Assembly (NCBI GenBank): GCA_001662425.1
Contig: BDDC01000718.1
Span: 3,391 to 41,321, forward strand
Length of the DNA stretch: 37,931 bases
Reading direction: 5' to 3'
Source: Chlamydomonas sphaeroides
Taxonomy: Eukaryota; Chlorophyta; Chlorophyceae; Chlamydomonadales; Chlamydomonadaceae
Each line of letters begins with the position of its first letter. The stretch's first letter is position 1. Below, piece by piece: positions 21,457-31,268 of the stretch. Position numbers and translations under genes: made by a program. The notes under the pieces are model-generated. The model saw only the letters and a program-made list of their open reading frames with translations. It was not told the DNA's origin and made no database searches.

Positions 21457-23649
21457 TCAGCGGTAGAGCGACTCGGTGCGCAGGTTGGTGGCGATCTCCG
21501 TCTCCCAGCGGTCGCCGTTCTCCAGCAGCTTCTGCTTGTCGTACAGCAGCTCCTGTGGGCACGGGCGCAGTACCGCAGGAGGATGTAACAATGGGATGAC
21601 GAAAAAGCGCGAGGAGAGCGTTCGGGAAAGGGCGCAAGGAGCTCGCTAAACACGCCGACGACGGTTCGGCCCTCGCGAAGCCTGCAGGGCTAGACCTCCA
21701 CGCTGGCAAGGCTTTGGCCGGGGTGATGGGCACCGGACCGCGAGCTTCACACTGAAGGGGCTCTGGTACAACCACGTTACGCCCCTTGGCCCAGCATGCG
21801 CGCTGCACAATGCAGCGGGGCTTCGGTAATGGGTGCTGCCGCCCAGCCTGCCCGCTTCACCGGCGCCTCCCAAGCCCCGGGTCCTATCTCCGCCCCCACC
21901 TCGCGCGTCTCCGTGGAGAACTCGAAGTTGGGTCCCTCCACGATGGCATCCACGGGGCAGGCCTCCTGGCAGAAGCCGCAGTAGATGCACTTGGTCATGT
22001 CAATGTCGTAGCTGGGGTGGGGGTGGGTGGGCGGGAGACACAAGGCGGGGACGAGGACCGTGAGGCACAGGGTGCAGCGAAAAGTGTTGCGGCATGAGGC
22101 AGCAGCATGTTGGTGGTGCCGGGGAGGAACGGGGTGGCGGGCAAGGCGGGGCCGTGAGGCGGTGAGCGGCACGGGAGTGTTCCGCACATCCGCAAGGAGC
22201 AGGCGGGCAGCAGGGCCGCTGCGGGGCTGGCACGGCCAACCGCAGCTTCGCAGGGGCTAGCCGGCAACCCGGCTGCGAACCGCCAACGGATGAGGAGTGC
22301 GGCGGGGAGATTGACGGCGCCTCGCGCCGTCAGGGGCAGCGGGACCCTGACCCCTTCGCTTGCTGAGCAGCGCCGAGAGGTGTAGCCGCGCGGCGCCATG
22401 CCGCCAAACGCAAGCTGCTGTGCTTCGAGCCCGCCTGACGCTTGTTCGGCTAGCTGGCCCCGTGGCAGGTCCCTCTGCAGCCCCATGCCGGCCTCCTGGC
22501 CGCGGCCCTCACCGCGTCGTCCTGCGGCTGCCATCCTCGCGCTCCTCCGCCTCAATGGTGATGGCCTGCGCGGGGCAGATCTGCGGACCGGCAGCCGTGC
22601 AGGGCCCGGGGGGAGGGGAAGCGCACACGGGGCACCGACTGCAGGTCAGACCTCGACAGGCGGCAGCCCTCGAGCTGGTGCCCCCCAGGGCTGCTGCTGC
22701 GGTCCAGCAGTCCTGGCCCTCCACCACGAGCTTTACGCCGCGTCTCTCGCCGCACGTCGCTGCCGGCGGCTGCCGGGTCCCAGCCAGGCAACCCAGGAGC
22801 CCAGCGCCCAGCCGGCACGCACCGCCTCGCACAGCTTGCAGGCGATGCAGCGCTCCTCGCCGGTGGGGTACCGCCTTAGCACGTGCTCGCCACGGAAGCG
22901 GGGGCTGATCTGACCCTTCTCGAAGGGGTACATGATCTGGCCGGGAGGAGAGGAGAGGAGGGGAGGAGACAGGGACGGAAGGGAGCAGGCAAGTGGAACA
23001 CTCGCACGGGGGCAGCAGCAGGCGGGGGAACGGGTGATAGGTCGTATGGGGACCTCGGCATGGCCGATGGCGCATGGGCAGCCCAGTCGGTGGTTGGCGA
23101 GTGGACAACGGCTTGCCACGAACCGCCCACGCCCACCTCCGGGCCCCCCCTCCTCCGCGCGCCTTAGCGCCTGCGGAGCCCGCTCCCCCCGTCTGTATTC
23201 CGTCCGCGCCTCACCGTGACCTTCTTGTCAAAGAAGGCCGCGAGCGTGTAAGAAAAGCCACGCCAGATTTCCGTGAGCAGCAGCATGTGCGCGCTGTCAT
23301 CCAGCACTGCGCGCAGGACCATGGCCATCAGCTGCATGTAGACAATTGCTGACAGCTACGGTGAGCTCACCCTGCGCCAGGTTCTTTGGCGTGCGCTTGA
23401 AGGTCGGGTCGTTCTCCCAATCGCTCGCATAGCGGTGGCGCTCAACTGCGCAGGCACAGTCCAGCATCCGTTGGAACATGCTGGCAACGTAAGCTGGGGA
23501 GGGGCTTCTGGCAACCTACTCTGCTTCCACGCTCCGGACTCTCCCGGCCGACGCTCTGTGCCCATGGCGCGAGTCAGCTCAGTCATAGCACCGCAGCTGG
23601 GGGCCGCCCATGTCGTCAGCAGCGTGGCCGCGCGCCGAATGAGCGGCAT
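21457..23649 (-). CDS. NDUFS8: NADH:ubiquinone oxidoreductase Fe-S subunit 8 (TYKY, NuoI homologue)
   Basis: Peripheral-arm subunit of mitochondrial complex I that carries clusters N6a and N6b on the electron path to ubiquinone. Seven exons: 23649-23592, 23445-23371, 23306-23215, 22936-22823, 22580-22513, 22011-21900, 21552-21457, giving 204 aa in one frame. The presequence MPLIRRAATLLTTWAAPSC lacks acidic residues and is Arg-bearing, as expected for import. Core motifs are RYASDWENDPTFKRTPKNLA, PFEKGQISPRFRGEH, the first ferredoxin motif C105-x2-C108-x2-C111-x3-C115-P (CIACKLCEAICP), and the second C144-x2-C147-x2-C150-x3-C154-P (CIYCGFCQEACP). The C-terminus is ELLYDKQKLLENGDRWETEI...SLYR. 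All eight cluster ligands are present. Divergent to NDUFAF3 at 23867. No TGTAA signal was seen close behind the stop. The start and presequence are less certain than the core. Confidence 0.96.
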
Positions 23650-23866
23650 GGTGCCGGTGGTGATGGCCAACGTTCCTAGAAGGGAAGGCCTGTGCGGCAC
23701 AAGGTGAACACCTACGCAACCTCTGCAACTCGGTGGTGCTCGCTGTGCTTGGGTGTGCGATGGCGTGCCAAAGCGTGCCCGCATGGGTTGACGAAGCCAG
23801 AGGCCCCGTCAACGTAAGCGGCATAGCACTCGTAGTCGTCTGTGCATAGCGTTGCACACCGGGACC
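23650..23866. promoter_or_regulatory. shared divergent promoter region, NDUFS8 / NDUFAF3
   Basis: Only 217 bp separate the two start codons, which face away from each other, so both promoters and both 5' UTRs must fit here unless an upstream non-coding exon exists. I see no clear TATA box. The region is less GC-rich than the coding exons. Coordinated expression is inferred from geometry and function, not from a recognised motif. Confidence 0.55.
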
Positions 23867-25393
23867 ATGCGACCCTCGCTGCAGGGAGCCAGCAGATGCA
23901 TCCTTGCGCTCGCGCAACGACAACACCTTTCAGGGGCGGGGGTAGGCGCCCTAGCAGAAGCGCTACAATGCGAGCCGTCCTGCTCGCCCCGTTGCGCCGC
24001 GGGGAGAGATCACCCCGAGCGGGGGCAAACCAAGCTGCCCACGGTGTGGCACACTTGGCAGCCGGTCCGCACCATCCAGGGCTTCGCTCGCATCGCAGAG
24101 ACAGAAGCCGGCATGACTAAGTTCAGCGGCTTCTACGCGGGCGGCTTCTACCTCAACAACGTACAGGCAAGGCCCTGGTGCGGCGCTGCCACATGCCCTG
24201 TGGGGCCAGGCAAGCCGGCACAAATAATGCAGCGGCCTGCCCCAGTGCTGCGCGATGACCGTGACCTTACCCCACAAACCAGCGGCAGCGCTGCCCTCCC
24301 CTCCGCCGCCCCTGCTGGTCCTTCATCTCCCCTGCCCGCTGCTGCCCGCACCGCCCCCCGCGCTGCCCCCGCAGCAGGTGCCCGGCTCCATCCTAGCCAC
24401 ACACGACGCCTACTACATGTGGCGCCCCCGCAGCATCGCCGACGTCACGCCCGACTCGCTGATGCTGCTGGAGCTGCTCAAACCCGCGCCAGAGGTGCGG
24501 CCGCCCCGGACACACGCCTGTACGCGCTGCACGCTGCTGACCTGCAGCGCCCGTCAGCAAGCCCTGGTGTGCGGTTCGGAGGGGCCGGCTGCGGCTGGCC
24601 TATGAGCCAGGGTACGGGCATGGCTGCGAGCGTCGGCGTCACTGACCCGGTGTTGCAAGGTCCATGATCCATGAACCTGTGCTGGCGGCTTGGCTTGGCC
24701 GCAGGTGCTGGTGCTGGGCACGGGCGCGGTGCCTCAGAAGCTGCCGCCCTCTGTACGGGAATACCTGCAGCGCCTGGTGAGAGCTGCATGTGTGCAGTGG
24801 GATGGCGCTGGAGAGCCTGTGGGTCAGGGGCTGGGGATGGCCGGCCGTCTTCTTGCCAGGGTACGGCCGCGCGTCATACGGCCGCGCTGGAGGGGCGATG
24901 GCTCAGGCTGCTCAATGTCAGCATGCCGTCGTCCCACCCCAAGCACCCCTCTGCGCACACGTCGACTGCATGGTAGCAGCGACGGTGCTCGAGCGGTGCT
25001 GGCTGGAATGACGTGTAGTAGCCTGGGGCGGGCCGCCGAGATAAGGGAGCGGCTGACAGGGCTGCGTTTCGATAGATCGGTCGCACCTTAACCCGTACCC
25101 GCACCCCATTTACGGTACCCTCCACGCGACGCTACCTTCCCACACAACCCCAGCCCTCCTCCCTTACTCACTCTGCCACTCCTCGCACCGCCTCTCGGCA
25201 GGGCGTCCGCTGCGAGGTGCTCGACTCGCGCAACGCCACCGGCTACTTCAACGTGCTCAACGACGAGGGCCGCTCCGTGGTGGGGGCGCTGCTGGTGCCC
25301 GACCCCGCGGCGCGCATGCCTGAGGTGCTGCCGCAGGACCAGGGGCCGCTGTGGGACCGGCCCGGGATCGCGCAGCGCAGCGGCACCATATGA
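23867..25393 (+). CDS. NDUFAF3: complex I assembly factor NDUFAF3 (Mth938/DUF498 domain)
   Basis: In animals NDUFAF3 works with NDUFAF4 on the Q-module intermediate of mitochondrial complex I. Exons: 23867-24166, 24378-24494, 24705-24776, 25202-25393, giving about 226 aa. The Mth938 fold is shown in order by FSGFYAGGFYLNNVQVPGS, YYMWRPRSIADVTPDSLMLL, VLVLGTGAVPQKLPPSVREY and CEVLDSRNATGYFNVLNDEG. The first intron can be read two ways. A GC donor (gtacag/gcaagg) gives NNVQVPG. A GT donor six bases earlier, with the acceptor three bases earlier, gives NNQVPG. Both keep frame; family sequence favours the first. The start is the first in-frame ATG (MRPSLQGASRCILALAQR, a plausible import signal), but the N-terminal ~75 residues are poorly conserved and might hide an intron. 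The family core is clear. Confidence 0.88.
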
Positions 25394-25743
25394 TGAGCGC
25401 GCGAGCGGCGGCGGCGCGGGATGGAGGTCGGAGTGTTTGGGTTGCAGGGAGGGCTAGGAGGTCAGGCGCCATGTGTGCGCCGCAAACAGGTCGGCAATAC
25501 GTTCCGAGGGAGCGTGCTGCATGCTGCAATGCGTCGTGGGGTGGTGCGATGGCGGCAGGGGTTAGAGCAGCGACTAACCAGGGGCTGCTGCGGCTGTGCG
25601 CGGCCGCCCCATGGCGGCATGCGACGGCAGTGCGCTTCGGCTGGCCTGACGCTCTGGCCACATTGCGGTGGCCGCTGGCCATACTGTTGGGGCGACTTCG
25701 GTTGATGTGCAGGCGGGCACACGGGCTGATGGCAGCGCTGGAG

Positions 25744-25748
25744 TGTAA
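25744..25748 (+). terminator. candidate TGTAA poly(A) signal for NDUFAF3
   Basis: TGTAA is the usual chlorophyte polyadenylation signal and stands about 350 bases past the stop. A second one at 25839-25843 is an alternative. Confidence 0.4.
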
Positions 25749-26013
25749 CATACATGGACACTGGGAGGGGCACGTGAAAGTCAGGTGCGTGTGCCCGATG
25801 GCCCAGGGACCCCTGCCTTGCTGCGAGCCAAGCCTGGATGTAACCCCATTCGAAGACGCCTGACATTACCGGACCTGATTAGAAAGCCAAGGCAGAAGGC
25901 CGGTCGAGCGTGCGCGGCAACCGCTGCCGACATCAGGAGGCCTCCTGGCCGACACCACGGCGGCTCTTGCAGCTCGTGAGCTAGTCCAACATAGGCCTCC
26001 CCGGGAGGCGACA

Positions 26014-26018
26014 TTACA
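26014..26018 (-). terminator. candidate TGTAA poly(A) signal for the LRR gene
   Basis: ttaca on plus reads TGTAA on minus, about 410 bases past the stop at 26426. With the plus-strand signals at 25744 and 25839 it would let the two convergent transcripts end without overlapping. Confidence 0.4.
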
Positions 26019-26425
26019 CGTCCTACGTCCACCTTTGACGACGTCCATACAATGCACTTTGGCCCCATTCGGCCGCCCATATCACGAACGTGCAACATGC
26101 TCCCAGGCCCCTCGGCCCCCCGGCCCGGGCCCCGCGGTCCGGGCGTCCTGCCACGCGCGCTGCAGCAGTGACCTGCCCCGCAAGGGGGTACCCCACGACA
26201 GGAACCGTCCCACTGCCAAGTGCCGCAGCGCATCCCAGTGCCGGCACAACCTGCGCACTCCATGACTGGCGGGCGAGCGCCACAGCCCCGCTGGGGAAGA
26301 GCGGGATGACGTAGACCATGCGCCCTGCTAGGACATTGCGGCCGCGGACCACCCCGCCCGTCACGTCCATGCGTCGAGTCCGCCCCTCCCGTGGGCACGT
26401 CCACCGCACCGCACGCCCTTCCGCG

Positions 26426-29400
26426 CTACGCCAGCCCCGGCCACGCCGGGCCGGTGCCGTTGGTCACGCTGGGCGGCGGCACGTGCAGCACAATGCGGGC
26501 CTCCATGGTGGCCACGGAGCTGCTGCTGTGCCGCCCGTCCTTGAGCGCCATGCGCACGCCGCGCTCGTCGAACAGCGCGGGCGGCGGCTTGAAGTCCAGC
26601 CGCTCAAAGCCCTCCACGCAGTAGCCGTCCACCACCTGCGCTCGGAGCCGCCAAGGAGGGGCGGCACGGATGGGCGTGGCGTGGGCAAGCGGTCGTTAAG
26701 ACGCGGGCGCGACCGCAGCGAGGCTGCACGCGGCGGCGCGCGCTCATGTCGCGGCAGCCACCAGCCGCCGCGCCACGCCACCGCACCTGGGCGCCGACCC
26801 GCAGCAGCGCCGTGCCCACCACCTCGGTGCTGCTGCTGATGTCGTACTCCACGGGCGGGGCTGCGGGCCGGGCATGCGAGGGGCGCACACGTCACCCTGG
26901 CGCCCATGGCGCTCATGGGCCACCACACGCCGCCCACCGAGGCGCAGCCCATCACGCGCGCCCCTGCCCTGGCATCGCTGGGCGCGCACGACTCGGGCCC
27001 TGCCGGGCGCCCAGATCCAAGCTGCCCCACGCAACGAACGCTGTGAGAAACCCAGCGGCGCGCTAGCAGCTCCCAGCCCCGCATGCGGCGCCGCGCTCAC
27101 GTTCCTCGCCCTTCTTCTTCTTGGCGCCTCTGGACGGCGTGGACGGCTGCTCCCCCGGCTTGGGCGGCCGCGCCGTGGCCGTGAGCACCGTCTTGTACAG
27201 CGTCACGGCTGTGCCTGCACAGGCGACACAGCGCCGTGCGCAGCATGGACACCTGCTCGAACAGGCTCTGGCCTGGGCCTGCCATACGGCTACGGCTTGG
27301 CTTGAGCGACTCGGTAGTCGAGGCCTGGGCCCGCGTCGGAACGAGCCCCGGCCTGGGGCCCCCCAGCACCTAGCACACCCCTGTTCCGTGTAGCAAGTAT
27401 CTGCAACGGACACAAACCCGGCGTGGGGCCGCCTGGCGGTCCCAAGGCCCTCGCGGTGTGCCCCGCACCTGCTCGCAGCCAGTTGCGGTCCTCGGCCACG
27501 GCCCGCAGCGGGAGAGTCATGCGCAGCAGCCCCAGCTCCAGCTCCTTGACCGCCTCGGGCTCGGGCGTGGACTTGCCGCCGCGCTTGCCGCGCGCGCTGC
27601 CGAACTTGCCCTGCAGGGTGCAGCATCGCCGGCGACAGCGCGGGGCGCCAATGAGGGTTTGGCTCTCCACGCACTGCCTAGCTCGTACGGGACTAGGTTC
27701 GTCCTGGCCTGGTAACTACGGACCAGGGATGTCCCTTCCTCGCAACTCGGCCTCACCCCGGGGCTGCCGGGCTTGGTCGACTTTTTGTTGGCCTCCTTGG
27801 CCTCCTTGGCTGCGGCGGCAGCAGCCGCGGCCTTGGCCTTGGGATCAAACATGACGGCCACGTCGGGCGGCGTGGGCGGCGACAGCTTGAGCGGGATGCA
27901 GGCCACTGGGGAGTCTGCGGGCGGGGCCGTGGGCAGCACGAGCGCGATAGGCATCACGAGTTGCGGTGATACCTGCCCCAGGACGCCATTGGCCTGCTTC
28001 CTCCATGCCAGACCCTGTCTGAAATGACCCCGTCAAGTGCACGTCTACGACCCAGGTTGTCGACCCTAGCTCCCACACCCGACGCGTGCCCCGACTCCCG
28101 GTCCCCAAGGTGCCCTGAGCCGCGCCACAAAGACTCGCCAGCAACCAGCCCAATGCTGTGCCACCCACCCTCCACAGCCCTCACCTCCACGCAGCAATAC
28201 GCATTCCGCATCCTCTTCACGCCTCCTCCCACCGGCCCCATCCCATCATCTACCGCCACCCTCCACGCCCCGCATCTCCACCCCCACCCCCACCCTCCCG
28301 CTCTTCCACCGCTGGCCCGCCGCTCACCCTCCACGTCCCTCATCTCCACGTGGTAGTACACCGGCTGCAGCGGCGGCACCGGCACCTCAAGGGTGGGCGG
28401 CGTGGTCATGCCCAGCGACTCGGCCGTCTCGATCTGATCCGCCCAGCGCGCCTTGATGTCCGCGAACGGATCCTCCGCCGGCGTCAGGCCGCTCAGCTCC
28501 ACCATGACCGCCGTGCGCTCCGTCTCGTCGTCATCGCCGTCCTGGAGGGAGCGGCGCGGGGAAGGGGTCGGGAGGTTGGGCAGGGTACGTGCCGCTCAAG
28601 GCCTGGGGCACGCGGCCGGGGCTGCGCGCAGCTGCTGCGCCCAGGCGGGTACCGCTGCGGCGCCAGGCACCAGGCACCAGCTCGTCGCGGGTCCCGCAAA
28701 CACCGTGGGGTTCTGTTCTACTTCACACTGGAACACACCCATAGTGCGTTTATTCGCACGGCAAACTTGCTCTCCGGCCTGCCCCGCCCGCCCGGCCGCA
28801 GCTGATAGCGCACCGCCCTGGCGCTGCTGCGCCCCTCGGCCCTATCCCTCTCCCCCAGCCCTCCCTGCCAGCACGAACCCATCCCGGTCCGCTGCGACCT
28901 CCCACGCTCTCGCACGCGCAATCGCAGGCTTCGCCCGCAAGCAGTGGCACCACGGCGCACCTGGAAGTGCACACCGGTGGTGTGCGGCGAGAAGGACGCC
29001 CCGAACGAGCGGCCCGGGCCGGGGCCGTGCCCGAACATGGCGCTGGCGCCGACGCGCAACCCGTCCGGCACCCCCGCGCCGCCATAGGCCTTGCTGTGCG
29101 AGCGGCCCGGCGGCGGCCCCGGGCTGGCGTGCGAGGCGGCGCGCGACAGGCCGCCGGCGACGGACTGCGAGGCGCCGCGCGCGTACGAGTGCAGGCGGTG
29201 CGAGGCGAGCGAGTTGGAGGATCCGGGCCGGCTGATGGCCGACACCTCCAGCCGCTGCAGGCAGGGCACGGGGCAGCAGGCACCGGGGCGGGGGCAGGAT
29301 CAGCCCTTGGGGGCTGGGCGGAAGGCGTGATGGCGGAGCACAGCGCGTGGGCTGCTGACCGCGCAGCCTGCTGGCGCCTGCAGCGTGTCGGCGGTGCCCC

Positions 29401-30918
29401 GGGCGCCACGGCGCCGCTGGTCGCTTCGGCGCCCGAGTTTCACTTTGCTCGGCCCACGCTCTGGCCCTCGCGACTTCCTTCGGTAATCACTGCTCGCCGC
29501 AGCCGCTCAGCCGCTCAGCCGCACCTGGCCGTCCAGGAAGAGCAGCCGCTTGAGGCGGCCCTGCACCTCGGCCGTGTAGCGAGGGCACAGCGTGAGCGGG
29601 TTGCCGGACAGCGTCAGCGCAGCCAGGCAGGGCAGCTGCGCCAGCTGGCCCAGCGTGGCCTGAGGGCCGGGGTAGGGCAGGAGGGGCCAGGGGCCGGGGC
29701 AGGGCCTCAGTAACCTGGGGCCCAGATCTCAGGGCGCCCCGGCGCGCGCGGCCCCCGGCGCTAGCTGGCCCGGCGTGGGCGAGCCGGTCAGGGCCGCCCT
29801 CTTGCCCCTTCCCCCCTTCCCCTCGGCTCCACCTGGAGCCCCTCCATTCTGTGCCGCTCAAGGCCTTCTTGGTTGTCCACTCGCTTCAACCCTGGCCTGC
29901 CCCGCCTTGGGCCCTCCAGGTCGTTCTGCAGCCCCTCGGCAGCCTTCCCAGCCCTCTCCAGCGTGCCCCCATCCTTGGCTCCCGCCCCCTCCATGCCCCA
30001 TCCCTCCGCCCCTCCTCGTCTCCCCCGCCCCTGTGGGCCCCACCTTGAGCCCCTCCAGGTCGTTGTGCGCCATGTCCAGCGACAGCAGCGCCCCCGCCCC
30101 CGCCAGCTGCTCGTCGGGCGGCAGCACGGTGACTCGGTTGTAGGCCAGACCCACGTGCTGCAGGCTGGACGAAGCGAACACGGGCTCGATGGAGCGGAGC
30201 CTGGGGGCAAGGGAGGGGAGGAGGGGAGGAGATGGGGGCGGAGGGAGGGGAGGGCAGGGTGAAGGGAGGGCAGGGCGACGGGACGGACGCAGTGCTATGT
30301 GGGTTGGAAGCGTCGGACGTAGATTCGTGTGCAGCAAGGGGTGGGGACCAGGAGGTGGGCGTGGTGGGGTGGGGTGGGGGCGCGCACCTGTTGGCGCCCG
30401 CAAAGAGCTTTTTGAGGCGCGGCAGCGCTGCGATGTCCGCCGGGAGCTCCTCGAGCTGGTTGCCCGTGAGCGTGAGCTCAACCAGCCCATGGGGCAGAGC
30501 GCCTTCCGGGATGGCGGTGATTGCGTTGTTGGAGACGTCTAGGTTGGTGAGACTAGAGAGCTCGGCGATGCCTGAGAGGTGGGGGTGGGTGGCACTCTCA
30601 AGGGCAGCAACCCCGCCTTCAACGCACCGCGGCAGAGCGCCACCTTTTCGCCACGCAGCCCGCCGCGGGGCATCCCCGGCTGCGCCGGGTCAACCCTGGC
30701 GATCAAGCTGGTTGCGGGTTGGCTCGCGCCATGTGCCGCTGGCATGTCGGGTATCGGGTGACAGTGCCCGCGTCCTTGCCTTTGGGCAGCTCCGTGAGCT
30801 TGATGCTGCTAAGGCATAAATATGGCGCCTTGCTCGCTTTTGCTTCCACCGTTGTTGTCGCTGGGGCTGGCGATTTCTTGTCCGGTTCCGCAGGCGTGCG
30901 CACATCCATTATCACCAT
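26426..30918 (-). CDS. leucine-rich-repeat protein, possibly axonemal LRRC43-like
   Basis: Eleven exons in one frame: 30918-30780, 30571-30388, 30200-30044, 29659-29525, 29254-28961, 28541-28328, 27914-27757, 27610-27469, 27214-27101, 26860-26787, 26635-26426, giving about 606 aa. Residues ~38-200 hold LRRs (LTNLDVSNNAITAIP, LVELTLTGNQLEELP, LQHVGLAYNRVTVLP, LAALTLSGNPLTLCP) and end in a capping RLLFLDGQRLEVSAI. Next comes a Gly/Ser-rich linker (~206-303), an acidic and Pro-rich part with YYHVEMRDVED, Ala/Lys-rich (AKAAAAAAAAKEAKEANKK) and KKKKGEE tracts, and a C-terminal β-rich part (VEYDISSSTEVVGTALLRVGAQ, MEARIVLHV). Length and the LRR plus Lys-rich plus C-terminal layout resemble LRRC43, a ciliary protein, but this rests on my recall and is tentative. 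Intron 1 has a GC donor (G/GCAAGG). The acceptor of exon 9 may instead be six bases further on (27208). Confidence 0.75.
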
Positions 30919-31268
30919 TGTGATGGTCAGCTATGACAGCGATAGGTCAAAGGATGCGTGTTTCAGAACTTGGTCTTGCGTCGAGCATTCTCCTTAACTT
31001 GGCTTTGCACGTCTGGATTGTCAGCGCTTTCCGTATGTGCATTCAAATTAATTATGGTGCAAAGGCGCTCGAAGTGCTGCAAAGTAAGAAGCCCGCGTGC
31101 CACACACACATGGGGACCCCAACAACCCCCCCTCCAAATGAGCGCCACGGAACGACACGCGGCTCAACAAGCGTCGCCCGTAACCAAGCCAGCCCCAACG
31201 CACCACCAAAACGTTGCAATTGATACATGCCTTCGCGACACACGCAAACCCATTGTACAGCACGCCCT
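30919..31268. other. spacer between two minus-strand genes
   Basis: About 350 bp and clearly less GC-rich than the neighbours (for example aaattaattatgg near 31046). It should hold the 3' end of the upstream 1054-aa gene and the promoter of the LRR gene. No exact TGTAA on minus was found close to the upstream stop. No gene is visible. Confidence 0.45.

Larger units (their letters stand above)
25394..26425. other. convergent intergenic region
   Basis: NDUFAF3 ends here from the left and the LRR gene from the right. TGTAA signals for both lie inside, at 25744 and 25839 on plus and at 26014 on minus. Long open frames on both strands look like GC-driven shadows, with no conserved motif. I see no further gene. 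Confidence 0.5.

Noticed and set aside
23968..24120. ATG opening MRAVLLAPLRRGERSP, attractive as an NDUFAF3 import signal
   Set aside because: It is out of frame with the Mth938 domain and no plausible small intron corrects it. The in-frame ATG at 23867 was preferred.
25781..26404. 207-aa minus-strand open frame between NDUFAF3 and the LRR gene
   Set aside because: Composition is that of GC-rich chance frames, there is no conserved motif, and it overlaps the expected 3' UTRs and poly(A) signals.
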